A stretch of 7,255 nt of DNA from an uncultured Actinotalea sp. Lineage in GTDB: Bacteria; Actinomycetota; Actinomycetes; Actinomycetales; Cellulomonadaceae. The DNA is taken from the NCBI RefSeq assembly GCF_946885855.1, contig NZ_CAMPHH010000177.1, forward strand, positions 1-7,255, written 5' to 3'. Of the stretch, positions 1 through 5,869 are shown one piece after another (positions within the stretch are counted from its first letter, which is position 1; each line of letters opens with the position of its first letter). The notes beneath the pieces are model-generated. The model was not told the DNA's origin. It did no database searches and saw only the letters and a program-made list of their open reading frames with translations. A program made the translations under genes and the position numbers.

Positions 1-402
1 CCAGAGCTCGACCGGCGGGGCCGTCACGGTCGCGAGGACCGCCGGGTCCGCCGCGAGCGCCGTGCGCCGCTGGGCATCGCCACGGGCGTCGACGGCCGTC
101 TCCCCGACGACGAGGGCGAGCACCGCGACGACGGCCGCGGCCACCCGGCGCGCGCCACCCGAGCCCAGGCGACGGCGCAGGCGGCGCCACCGGTGCGAGG
201 CCTCGTCGTCGGACGCCGCCCGCGCGGCCGGCGGCTCGGCGAAGGCGCGGGGGTCCCCCGGGGACGTCGCGCGCAGGGCGATCGCCGCGAGGGCGATCGC
301 GCGCAGCAGCGCGAGGTACTCGTCCTCCTCGCGCTCCTCCTCCAGGACGACGACGTCGAGGATCTCGTCGTCCGGAACGGTGCGCGGCCCCCGTCGGCCC
401 AT
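1..402 (-). CDS. Single-pass membrane protein, N-terminal 134 residues (cut by the window edge)
   Basis: I do not recognise the family. The frame opens with ATG at 402 and has no stop through base 1, so only the N-terminal 134 codons are visible. Residues 1-60 are cytoplasmic-looking and acidic, with a Glu/Asp-rich stretch at about 21-28 followed by an Ala/Leu-rich helix. A strongly basic Arg-rich segment at about 71-86 precedes a hydrophobic stretch at about 87-100 (VAAAVVAVLALVVG). By the positive-inside rule this suggests N-in topology with the missing C-terminal part outside the membrane. The start is supported by a TAGCCT box exactly 6 nt upstream, which suggests a leaderless transcript. 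The gene lies 44 bp after the DUF2071 gene on the same strand, so read-through is also possible. Third positions are overwhelmingly G/C, as expected for a real gene. The extracellular domain could be a sensor, an enzyme or a binding module; nothing visible decides. Confidence 0.72.
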   Translation of the reverse strand, partial: MGRRGPRTVPDDEILDVVVLEEEREEDEYLALLRAIALAAIALRATSPGDPRAFAEPPAARAASDDEASHRWRRLRRRLGSGGARRVAAAVVAVLALVVGETAVDARGDAQRRTALAADPAVLATVTAPPVELW

Positions 403-408
403 GTCCTG

Positions 409-414
409 AGGCTA
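409..414 (-). promoter_or_regulatory. Putative -10 box (TAGCCT) for a leaderless transcript
   Basis: On the minus strand TAGCCT matches the actinobacterial TAnnnT -10 pattern and lies 6 nt before the ATG at 402, so transcription would begin at or next to the start codon. No convincing -35 is seen. The adjacent AGGA is too close to the ATG to be a good ribosome binding site. The same spacing occurs at both genes of the lysE/lysG divergon. Confidence 0.4.
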
Positions 415-446
415 CCCACGGGTGCCGCGGCGCGCCGGGCCTCCGG

Positions 447-1214
447 TCACGGGGGTAGCGGGCGCCGCGCGTCGTGGGGCGCGGCGAAGGCGGTCCGGAC
501 GCCCCGGGAGAAGAGGACGGAGTCCGGCGGGCGGCCGGTGAGCCCCGGCAGGCCGCAGGCGGCGACGAGCGTCTCGTCCAGGTGCAGCAGCTCCGCGCGT
601 TGCAGCGGCCAGGGCGCGTGCGTGTTCGGGACGTAGAGGGTGCGGCCCAGGTGGTGCGTGTGCAGGCCCCACCGGGCGGTGAGGAAGTGCTCGAGCGGAC
701 CCGGCTCCGGGAGCGGGTGGCCCGGCCGGACGGCGATGGCCGTCCGGGCGCTTCGCGGCGCGGGCCAGTGCCGCCGCGAGGTGTACGTCAGGACGCCGTC
801 GTCCTCCCGGACGCTCATCCGCGCCCACGTGTACGGCAGGGCGAACGCCGCGCGTGCGCCCAGGGTGACGGCGAGCCGCGACGCCTCCAGCGTGAGGAAG
901 ACGATCCCCCTGCGGCCCTGGTCGTCCACCGAGTACACCCGGACGTTGGTCTCGGCGAAGGTCCCGAGGTAGGGCACCGCCGGTCCCCGGCCGAGTCCCG
1001 CGCCCACCATCCGGAACGGGATGAGGCCGACCCACGTGCTGCCGTCGTGGAGGTCGGGGCGGGTGCCGGGCGGCAGGAGCGGGGCGACGACGTCGGCCTC
1101 GACGCGCCAGTGCACGAACGCCAGGTCACGCCACTGCTGGCGCATGATCCGGACCCCGCGCAGGTGCGGGGGCGTGGGGGCCACGGGCTGGACCGTCACG
1201 GTCCTACTCTGCAC
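447..1214 (-). CDS. DUF2071 family (YqjF-like) protein
   Basis: This 255-residue protein belongs to the DUF2071/COG3361 group, named after Bacillus YqjF, whose biochemical role is not established. Family features visible are the RQQWRDLAFVHWRV segment (about 25-38), the LLPPG turn (about 46-50), WVGLIPFRM (about 61-69), and the central FAETNVRVYSVDDQGRRGIVFLTLEAS block (about 86-112). The C-terminal part carries the HFLTARWGLH segment. There is no signal peptide or membrane segment, so it is probably cytoplasmic. The start is uncertain. The GTG at 1214 gives a 24-residue lead before Met24, which lies just before the conserved block, and neither site has a clear ribosome binding site. The gene sits 39 bp downstream of lysE on the same strand with no terminator between them, so co-transcription is likely. 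A role in amino-acid export is not implied by the family. Confidence 0.85.
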   Translation of the reverse strand: MQSRTVTVQPVAPTPPHLRGVRIMRQQWRDLAFVHWRVEADVVAPLLPPGTRPDLHDGSTWVGLIPFRMVGAGLGRGPAVPYLGTFAETNVRVYSVDDQGRRGIVFLTLEASRLAVTLGARAAFALPYTWARMSVREDDGVLTYTSRRHWPAPRSARTAIAVRPGHPLPEPGPLEHFLTARWGLHTHHLGRTLYVPNTHAPWPLQRAELLHLDETLVAACGLPGLTGRPPDSVLFSRGVRTAFAAPHDARRPLPP

Positions 1215-1253
1215 CCGGGTCGCCCGTCGTCGTGGTCGGTCGCGGGCGGTCTC

Positions 1254-1871
1254 TCAGGCGGCCGCGACCACCAGGGAGGCCGCGATCACGAGCATGACGA
1301 CGGCGATCACACCGTCGAGCACCCGCCACGCACCGGGGCGCGCGAAGACCGGGCGCAGCAGTGCGGCGCCGTAGCCGAGGGCCGTGAACCACACGACGCT
1401 GCCGACCGCCGCGCCGGCCGCGAACCACCACTCGCGTCCCGGGTGGCTCTGCGCGATCGAGCCGAGGAGGACGACGGTGTCCAGGTAGACGTGCGGGTTG
1501 AGCCAGGTCAGGGCGAGGGCGGTCGCCACGGTCGCCGCGAGGCCGGCGGGCGCCGCGCCGCCGTCGGGCGCGAGCGCCTGGCGCCGCAGGGCGCGGCGCG
1601 CGGCGAGCACCGCGTAGCCGGTGAGGAACGCCGCCCCGGCGTACCGGACGACGTCGAGCAGCACCGGGCGGCCCTCGACGACGGCGCCCGCACCCGCGAC
1701 CCCGGCCGCGATGAGCACGGCGTCCGAGGTGGCGCAGACGAGCACGACGGCGCCCACGTGCCGGCGCGTGAGGCCCTGCCGCAGGACGAAGGCGTTCTGC
1801 GCGCCGATCGCGACGATGAGCGACAGGCCCAGGCTGAGGCCGGAGAGCGCGGCGAGGAGGTCGGGGAGCAC
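1254..1871 (-). CDS. lysE: LysE/ArgO-type basic amino-acid exporter
   Basis: This is a 205-residue inner-membrane transporter of the LysE superfamily. Characterised members export lysine and arginine to prevent toxic accumulation. Family signatures are the N-terminal GAQNAFVLRQGL block (about 23-34), TSDAVLIAAGV after the second hydrophobic segment (about 48-58), and LTWLNPHVYLDT in the second half (about 121-132). About six hydrophobic segments fit the family topology: roughly 5-27, 40-62, 70-92, 110-140, 147-172 and 183-205. The length matches the family norm. The GTG at 1871 is chosen because a TAGCGT box lies exactly 6 nt upstream and MLPDLLAALSGL is a natural family beginning. No Shine-Dalgarno sequence is seen, so the transcript is probably leaderless. 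It is transcribed divergently from lysG across a 70-bp region containing a perfect dyad, the arrangement known for Corynebacterium lysE/lysG. Exact substrate preference (Lys, Arg, other) cannot be read from the sequence. Confidence 0.93.
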   Translation of the reverse strand: MLPDLLAALSGLSLGLSLIVAIGAQNAFVLRQGLTRRHVGAVVLVCATSDAVLIAAGVAGAGAVVEGRPVLLDVVRYAGAAFLTGYAVLAARRALRRQALAPDGGAAPAGLAATVATALALTWLNPHVYLDTVVLLGSIAQSHPGREWWFAAGAAVGSVVWFTALGYGAALLRPVFARPGAWRVLDGVIAVVMLVIAASLVVAAA

Positions 1872-1877
1872 ACGGTG

Positions 1878-1883
1878 ACGCTA
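1878..1883 (-). promoter_or_regulatory. Putative lysE -10 box (TAGCGT), leaderless
   Basis: TAGCGT on the minus strand fits TAnnnT and is followed by six bases (CACCGT) before the lysE GTG. This places the transcription start at the start codon. The dyad at 1895-1916 lies just upstream, which suits an activator contacting RNA polymerase. No clear -35 is seen, as is common for activator-dependent promoters. Confidence 0.45.
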
Positions 1884-1894
1884 GGGCTCCAGTC

Positions 1895-1916
1895 ATCGTG
1901 AAGACCAGTTCACGAT
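1895..1916. promoter_or_regulatory. Probable LysG operator in the lysE/lysG divergon
   Basis: A perfect inverted repeat, ATCGTGAA - 6 nt - TTCACGAT, lies centrally between the two divergent promoters. It is the only strong dyad in the 70-bp intergenic region. LysR-type regulators bind dyads in exactly this position between their own gene and the target gene. The site does not fit the strict T-N11-A core of classical LysR boxes, so assignment to LysG rests on position and symmetry. Confidence 0.7.
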
Positions 1917-1929
1917 TCTTGAGCGGCAT

Positions 1930-1935
1930 TAGCCT
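1930..1935 (+). promoter_or_regulatory. Putative lysG -10 box (TAGCCT), leaderless
   Basis: TAGCCT fits TAnnnT and is followed by six bases (GACTGC) before the lysG ATG at 1942. There is no Shine-Dalgarno sequence in this gap. The right arm of the operator lies 13 nt upstream, so bound LysG could cover the -35 zone and repress its own gene, as is typical of LysR-type regulators. Confidence 0.45.
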
Positions 1936-1941
1936 GACTGC

Positions 1942-2814
1942 ATGGACCTGGACCCCGCCCAGCTCCGGGCGTTGAGCGCGACGGTGAACGAGGGCACGCT
2001 CGAGGCGGCTGCGAGGGTGCTGCACGTGACGCCGTCGGCCGTGAGCCAGCGGCTGCGGGCGCTGGAGGTCGCGATCGGCAGGGTGCTGCTGGTCCGCAGC
2101 CGGCCTGTCCGCCCGACGCCGTCCGGCGAGGTCCTCCTGCGGCTCGCGCGGCAGGTGGACCTGCTCACCGCCGACGCGCTGACGGAGCTCGGGGCGGGGG
2201 AGGGCGCCGTCCCCACGCTCCCGATCGCGGTGAACGCCGACTCCCTGGCGACGTGGGTGCTCCCGGCCCTCGCCCCGCTCGCGGGGGACATCGCCCTCGA
2301 CCTGCACCGCGAGGACGAGGAGCACACGGCGGCCCTCGTGCGCGCGGGCGCCGTCGTCGCCGCCGTGACGACCCAGCCGGACGCGGTCCCGGGCTGCTCG
2401 GTGACGAGGCTCGGCGTCATGCGCTACCGGCCGCGGGCCGCGCCGGTGTTCGTGCGGCGGTGGTTCCCCGGCGGCGTCACCGCGGCGGCGCTCGCCCGGG
2501 CGCCCGTCGTCGTCTTCGACCGCAAGGACGGCCTCCAGCACGCCTACCTGCGTGACCGCGTCCCGCGCGACGCCACCCCGCCGACGCACCACGTGCCGTC
2601 GTCGGCGGACTTCCTCGCCGCGGTCCGCAGCGGGATGGGCTGGGGGATGCTGCCGGACCTGCAGCTCGACGCCGATGACGGCCTGGTCGAGCTCGACCCG
2701 GCGGGTGCGGTCGACGTCGTCCTGCACTGGCAGCAGTGGAAGCTGCGGTCGGTGCCGCTGGACCGCGTCGCCGCGGCGGTCACGGCCGCGGCGCGCCGCC
2801 ACCTGCGCCAGTGA
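1942..2814 (+). CDS. lysG: LysR-type regulator of lysE (LysG/ArgP family)
   Basis: This is a 290-residue LysR-type transcriptional regulator of the LysG/ArgP (IciA) subgroup. Characterised members sense intracellular lysine, arginine or histidine and activate the amino-acid exporter gene. The N-terminal winged helix-turn-helix covers about 1-60, with the recognition region TLEAAARVLHVTPSAVSQRL at about 19-38. The linker VRSRPVRPTPSGEVLLRLARQVDLL (about 51-75) is typical of this subgroup. The effector domain follows from about 92 and begins PIAVNADSLATWVLPAL, another subgroup hallmark. The length is normal for LysR proteins. The ATG at 1942 lacks a ribosome binding site but sits 6 nt behind a TAGCCT box, consistent with leaderless expression. 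It is divergent from lysE and shares the dyad at 1895-1916, which argues strongly that lysE is its target. It converges on the secreted-protein gene at 2902-3186. Confidence 0.92.
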   Translation: MDLDPAQLRALSATVNEGTLEAAARVLHVTPSAVSQRLRALEVAIGRVLLVRSRPVRPTPSGEVLLRLARQVDLLTADALTELGAGEGAVPTLPIAVNADSLATWVLPALAPLAGDIALDLHREDEEHTAALVRAGAVVAAVTTQPDAVPGCSVTRLGVMRYRPRAAPVFVRRWFPGGVTAAALARAPVVVFDRKDGLQHAYLRDRVPRDATPPTHHVPSSADFLAAVRSGMGWGMLPDLQLDADDGLVELDPAGAVDVVLHWQQWKLRSVPLDRVAAAVTAAARRHLRQ

Positions 2815-2856
2815 CGGCGGGCCTCACGTCCCCGACCGGAAGGTGGGCAGCGACAC

Positions 2857-2890
2857 GAAAGCCGCCACCCCGAGCGGGGCGGCGGCCTTC
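2857..2890 (-). terminator. Hairpin terminator downstream of the secreted-protein gene
   Basis: In minus-strand RNA, two 15-nt arms (2876-2890 and 2857-2871) pair fully around a 4-nt loop (GCUC), with two G-U wobbles. In plus-strand RNA those two positions become A-C mismatches, so the hairpin works best for the minus-strand gene ending at 2902. It may also stop lysG transcription, since the two genes converge. A short UUUC run falls at the 3' base of the stem, and there is no long U-tract, which is common in high-GC actinobacteria. It shares an 18-nt core with the hairpin at 5920-5953. Confidence 0.75.
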
Positions 2891-2901
2891 GATCGAGGTG
2901 C

Positions 2902-3186
2902 TCAGTCGCACCAGGGGAACAGCTCGGGGTTGCTGGTGTGCAGCGAGACCACCTGGCCGAGCGAGAGGTTGCTGCCCGCGGGCAGGTCGGCGCGGATCGC
3001 GTCGACGGTCGAGTAGTCGATCTGCTTCTTGGCGGCGGCGTTGAACAGGCCGTTCTCCTTGAGGAAGGCGATGCCCGCCTGGGCGCAGGCGGCACCGGCG
3101 TTCTTCGGGGCAGCGGTGGCGGGCGCGGCCGCGAGGCCGACGGTGAGCGCCGCGGCAGCGGTGGCGATGGCGATCTTCTTCAACAT
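2902..3186 (-). CDS. Small secreted protein with a signal peptide, 94 residues
   Basis: I recognise no named family, although it looks like a small exported protein of a kind seen in related actinobacteria. MLKK is followed by an Ala-rich hydrophobic core (about 5-21) and an Ala-X-Ala type cleavage region around residues 23-26, which together make a classical Sec signal peptide. The mature part is about 68 residues, with helix-forming AGIAFLKENGLFNAAAKK, then DYSTVDAIRADLPAGSNLSLGQVVSLHTSNPELFPWCD. It has only two cysteines, Cys34 near the mature N-terminus and Cys93 next to the C-terminus, which could form one disulfide closing the chain. There is no lipobox and no second membrane segment. 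The ATG at 3186 is chosen over longer readings because a perfect AGGAGG lies 5 nt upstream and the signal peptide begins there. It appears monocistronic, with its own terminator at 2857-2890. Function unknown. Confidence 0.88.
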   Translation of the reverse strand: MLKKIAIATAAAALTVGLAAAPATAAPKNAGAACAQAGIAFLKENGLFNAAAKKQIDYSTVDAIRADLPAGSNLSLGQVVSLHTSNPELFPWCD

Positions 3187-3191
3187 CGAAG

Positions 3192-3197
3192 CCTCCT
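3192..3197 (-). promoter_or_regulatory. Strong ribosome binding site (AGGAGG) of the secreted-protein gene
   Basis: A perfect AGGAGG on the minus strand is followed by CTTCG and then ATG at 3186. It fixes the start against the upstream in-frame alternative at 3321. It is the strongest Shine-Dalgarno site in the window, in contrast with the lysE/lysG genes, which have none. Confidence 0.8.
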
Positions 3198-3358
3198 GGA
3201 GGGATCCCTGGGCCCGGCTCGTTCCGGTTCCTGCCCCCACTACGCCGTTCGGGTCGTGGTCGGATGCACGGAGCGTCGACGTCCTCGGAGGGAGGACGCG
3301 GGCGGCAGAGTGACCCAGCACGCGGGGGCGCCGGGAGCGGCGGGTGGCCTCGGGCCCA

Positions 3359-3390
3359 GCAGTATGCCGACACTGGTGTCGGTATACTGC
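3359..3390. promoter_or_regulatory. TetR-type operator overlapping the ABC transporter promoter
   Basis: Two 15-nt arms (3359-3373 and 3376-3390) form an inverted repeat around the central TG, with a single mismatch. The core is CCGACAC-TG-GTGTCGG, flanked by AT-rich GTAT/ATAC steps. The size and symmetry suit one or two TetR dimers. The right arm contains the TATACT -10 box, so binding would block RNA polymerase. The only TetR gene in the window (5251-5856) lies at the other end of the transporter genes, making it the likely ligand-responsive repressor. Confidence 0.85.
3383..3388 (+). promoter_or_regulatory. Putative -10 box (TATACT) of the ABC transporter operon
   Basis: TATACT is close to the TATAAT consensus and stands out in this GC-rich DNA. 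Transcription would start near 3395, leaving a leader of about 30 nt before the GTG at 3426. No good -35 is seen at 16-18 nt spacing. The box lies inside the right arm of the palindrome at 3359-3390. Confidence 0.6.
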
Positions 3391-3425
3391 CGTGCAGTCC
3401 CTGCCGTCCCCCTGTGAGGTCCTCG

Positions 3426-4517
3426 GTGTTCGTCGCCTGGCGCGATCTGCGGCACGCCCGCGGTCGCTTCGCTCTCATCACGTCCGTCGTCCTGCTGATC
3501 ACCCTGCTGGTGGGCTTCCTCGGCGGGCTGACCCAGGGCCTCGCGAACGCGAATATCTCCGCGATCCTCCCGCTCCGCGCCGACCAGGTCGTGCTCGCGG
3601 AGCCCGAGGAGGGCGAGACCCTCAGCTTCACCGACTCGCGCCTCACCGAGGACTCCGCCCGGCCGTGGCTCGAGGCGAGCGGGGTCGACGTCGCCGAGCC
3701 GCTCGGGATCTTCACCAGCCGGGTGACGGCAGGGAACGGGCGCGAGCAGACGGCGTCGCTGTTCGGGGTGGCGTCGTCGTTCACCGCGGTCTCGCCGCGG
3801 CAGGAGGTGCCGAGCGAGCCGGGCACCGTGGTGCTCGCGGAACGGTCCCAGGAAGCGCTCGGGGTCGAGGTCGGTGACGAGATCTCGGTCGTCGGCACGT
3901 CCTTCACCGTGGCGGGGGTCTCCCAGGACGCGGAGTACAGCCACACCGGTGTCATCTGGATGGGCATCGAGGACTGGCGCGACGTCGTCAGCGCCCAGAC
4001 GGCGGCGCCGGCGCCGTTCGCGACCGCCCTCGTCGTCCAGGGCTCACCCGACGCCGCCGCCCTCGACGCCGAGGCGGGAACGGTCTCCAGCTCGTTGCTC
4101 GTGTCCCTCATGGCCATCGAGGTCTTCAAGAGCGAGATCGGGTCCCTCGCGCTCATGCTCGGCCTGCTCCTGGCGATCTCGGCGCTGGTCATCGGCGCGT
4201 TCTTCACCGTCTGGACCATCCAGCGCTCGAAGGACGTCGCCGGTCTCAAGGCGCTGGGTGCCTCCACCGGGTCGCTCGTGCGCGACACCCTGGGCCAGGC
4301 CCTCGTGGTGCTGGGCGTCGGGGTCGGGCTCGGCATCGCCCTGACGGTGGCCGCCGGCGCCGCCCTGCCCGCCGCCGTGCCGTTCGTCATCAGCCCCCTG
4401 ACGACCGTCGTGCCGGCCGTCGCGATGGTCCTCACCGGCCTGGTCGGCGCCTCGTTCGCCATCCGCAGCGTGGTCCGGACCGATCCGCTCACCGCCCTCA
4501 ACGCCCACAACGCCTAA
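3426..4517 (+). CDS. ABC transporter permease, FtsX/MacB type
   Basis: This 363-residue membrane subunit belongs to the FtsX/MacB permease class, which couples ATP hydrolysis to mechanical export or periplasmic work rather than to a translocation tunnel. It begins FVAWRDLRHARGRFALI, a typical start for this group. Four membrane segments are visible, at about 15-37, 240-262, 288-316 and 324-348. The region between the first two (about 38-238) is a soluble extracytoplasmic domain resembling MacB_PCD. After TM2, WTIQRSKDVAGLKALGAS (about 263-280) is the coupling-helix region that contacts the ATPase. The GTG at 3426 is chosen because GAGG (3416-3419) lies 6 nt upstream; the in-frame GTG at 3414 has no ribosome binding site, and the frame open further upstream would run across the operator. 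It is the first gene of an operon with the ATPase 11 bp downstream. Substrate unknown; drug, peptide or cell-envelope substrates are possible. Confidence 0.9.
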   Translation: MFVAWRDLRHARGRFALITSVVLLITLLVGFLGGLTQGLANANISAILPLRADQVVLAEPEEGETLSFTDSRLTEDSARPWLEASGVDVAEPLGIFTSRVTAGNGREQTASLFGVASSFTAVSPRQEVPSEPGTVVLAERSQEALGVEVGDEISVVGTSFTVAGVSQDAEYSHTGVIWMGIEDWRDVVSAQTAAPAPFATALVVQGSPDAAALDAEAGTVSSSLLVSLMAIEVFKSEIGSLALMLGLLLAISALVIGAFFTVWTIQRSKDVAGLKALGASTGSLVRDTLGQALVVLGVGVGLGIALTVAAGAALPAAVPFVISPLTTVVPAVAMVLTGLVGASFAIRSVVRTDPLTALNAHNA

Positions 4518-4528
4518 GGGAGCCCGGG

Positions 4529-5254
4529 ATGCTCGACCTCCGCGACATCACCCTCACCTACCCCGACGGTGACGGGACGCTCACCGCGGTCGACCGCGCG
4601 TCGGTGCACGTGCCGGACGGGAGCATCGCGGCTGTCACCGGACCGAGCGGGTCGGGGAAGTCCAGCCTGCTTGCCGTCGCCTCGACGCTGATCCGCCCGG
4701 ACAGCGGTGCCGTCCTCATCGACGACGTCGACGCCACGAGCCTCTCGGCCAAGGAGACCGCCGCCCTGCGCCGGGAGAAGATCGGCATCGTCTTCCAGCA
4801 GCCGAACCTGCTGGCCTCGCTCACCGCGCTCGAGCAGCTCGAGCTCATGGTCCACCTTGACTCCCGCCCGCGGGCCGCGGTGCGGTCCGCCGCCACCGCC
4901 AAGGCGCGGTACCTGCTGGACGCCGTCGGTCTCGGCACCAAGACGCACAAGCGTCCCGGCGAGCTCTCCGGCGGTGAGCGGCAACGGGTCAACATCGCGC
5001 GTGCGTTCATGCACGACCCGTCGGTGCTCGTCGTCGACGAGCCGACGAGCGCGCTCGACCAGGCGCGCGGCGGGCAGATCATCGAGCTCCTCATCGACCT
5101 GACGCGGACGCACGACGTCGCGACCCTGCTCGTCACCCACGACGAGTCCCACCTGCCGGCGATGGACGCGGTCCACACCATGCTCGACGGCGTGCTGACC
5201 ACGCTCCGCGGCGCTGAGACCGCGACGGCGCTCGCCGGCCGGGCGCACCTCTAG
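4529..5254 (+). CDS. ABC transporter ATP-binding protein, MacB/LolD type
   Basis: This 241-residue cytoplasmic ATPase would drive the upstream permease. All nucleotide-binding motifs are intact: Walker A GPSGSGKSS (38-46), the Q-loop at about 90 in GIVFQQPNLLASLTALEQLEL, the signature LSGGERQ (146-152), Walker B VLVVDEP with catalytic Glu171, the D-loop SALD (174-177) and the switch His204 in LVTHD. The FQQPNLL and LTALEQLEL wording is typical of the LolD/MacB/FtsE branch that partners FtsX-like permeases. The start is well supported by GGGAG (4518-4522), 6 nt before the ATG. The gap to the permease stop is only 11 bp, so the two are surely co-transcribed. There is no fused membrane domain, so the transporter is a two-gene, half-and-half type that would assemble as two ATPases plus two permeases. 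Its stop codon overlaps the stop of the convergent tetR gene. Confidence 0.95.
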   Translation: MLDLRDITLTYPDGDGTLTAVDRASVHVPDGSIAAVTGPSGSGKSSLLAVASTLIRPDSGAVLIDDVDATSLSAKETAALRREKIGIVFQQPNLLASLTALEQLELMVHLDSRPRAAVRSAATAKARYLLDAVGLGTKTHKRPGELSGGERQRVNIARAFMHDPSVLVVDEPTSALDQARGGQIIELLIDLTRTHDVATLLVTHDESHLPAMDAVHTMLDGVLTTLRGAETATALAGRAHL

Positions 5255-5856
5255 CGGGGTGCCCGTTCCTCGGACGGTCGCACCGCCGTGTGCAGGAGGT
5301 CGAGCGTCGCGCGCGTGACCGTCTCGAGCTCGGCGCCGGACTCCACCGCGGCCATCGCGGCCTCGATCACGCCGCCCAGGAGGCGGCCCCGGATCGACGC
5401 GTCCGGGACGCCGAGGTCGTCGAGGGCAGCGAGGAACGGCGCGACCTGCTCGCGGTGCAGCTCGTCGAGGCGGTCGACGCACTCCGGCGGCAGGGTCGCT
5501 GCTCGTAGTGCCGCGGCCGGGCGGTGCGCGCCTTCGGCGGCCTGCCGCAGGGTCTCGCGCACGTACGCCGTCATGATCTCGACGGGGTCGTCGAGGTCCG
5601 CGAGGGCCGAGGCCAGGAGCGCGAGTGAGCGGGGGAAGGCGTCCTCGATGACGGCGGCGATGATCGCCGCTCCCGAGCCGAAGTACTGGTAGACGCTCGA
5701 CCGGGCGAGGCCGGCCGCGGCGCCGACCGCGGCGGGGGTGACGGCCGCGGCACCCTGGCTGACGAGCAGCTCCGTGGCGGCGTGGAGGATGGCCTCGCGC
5801 TGGTTGCGGCGGTGCTCGGCGAGTGTCGGAGCGGCGATCCGCGGCACGACCGGCAC
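5251..5856 (-). CDS. TetR family repressor, probable regulator of the ABC transporter operon
   Basis: This 201-residue TetR-family regulator has an N-terminal DNA-binding domain at about 15-62 containing the helix-turn-helix AVTPAAVGAAAGLARSSVYQYFGS (about 38-61), whose SSVYQYFGS end is a family hallmark. The remaining helices form the ligand and dimer domain (about 65-201), which is too variable to predict the inducer. It converges with the ABC ATPase gene, the two stop codons sharing the CTAG at 5251-5254. The palindrome at 3359-3390 ahead of the permease is the obvious target, implying repression released by a transported compound. The start is not certain. The GTG at 5856 directly abuts a GGGGAGG run, which is too close, whereas the GTG three codons later at 5847 has that run at about 10 nt. 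The protein differs by only three residues either way. Confidence 0.9.
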   Translation of the reverse strand: MPVVPRIAAPTLAEHRRNQREAILHAATELLVSQGAAAVTPAAVGAAAGLARSSVYQYFGSGAAIIAAVIEDAFPRSLALLASALADLDDPVEIMTAYVRETLRQAAEGAHRPAAALRAATLPPECVDRLDELHREQVAPFLAALDDLGVPDASIRGRLLGGVIEAAMAAVESGAELETVTRATLDLLHTAVRPSEERAPR

Positions 5857-5869
5857 CTCCCCTCGGCGA

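Noticed and set aside
1190..1204. GGACCGT-C-ACGGTCC dyad at the start of the DUF2071 gene
   Set aside because: It lies within or at the very start of the coding region, with a 1-nt centre. It could be an operator, but nothing else supports it, and such short GC-rich dyads arise often by chance.
474..1901. 475-codon plus-strand open frame opposite DUF2071 and lysE
   Set aside because: It is antisense to two recognisable protein families, has Arg/Gly/Glu-biased composition, and lacks motifs.
1204..2802. 532-codon open frame on the minus strand across lysE and lysG
   Set aside because: It is a GC-rich shadow with Arg/Ala/Pro/Gly-biased composition and no family motifs, and it overlaps two well-supported genes in other frames.
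3264..3425. Upstream ATG start for the permease
   Set aside because: It would translate through the palindromic operator and the -10 box. The GTG at 3426 has a ribosome binding site and begins with the family-typical sequence.
2780..4510. 576-codon minus-strand open frame opposite the permease
   Set aside because: Its Ser/Thr-rich low-complexity translation is antisense to the permease and secreted-protein genes, both of which have clear motifs and starts.
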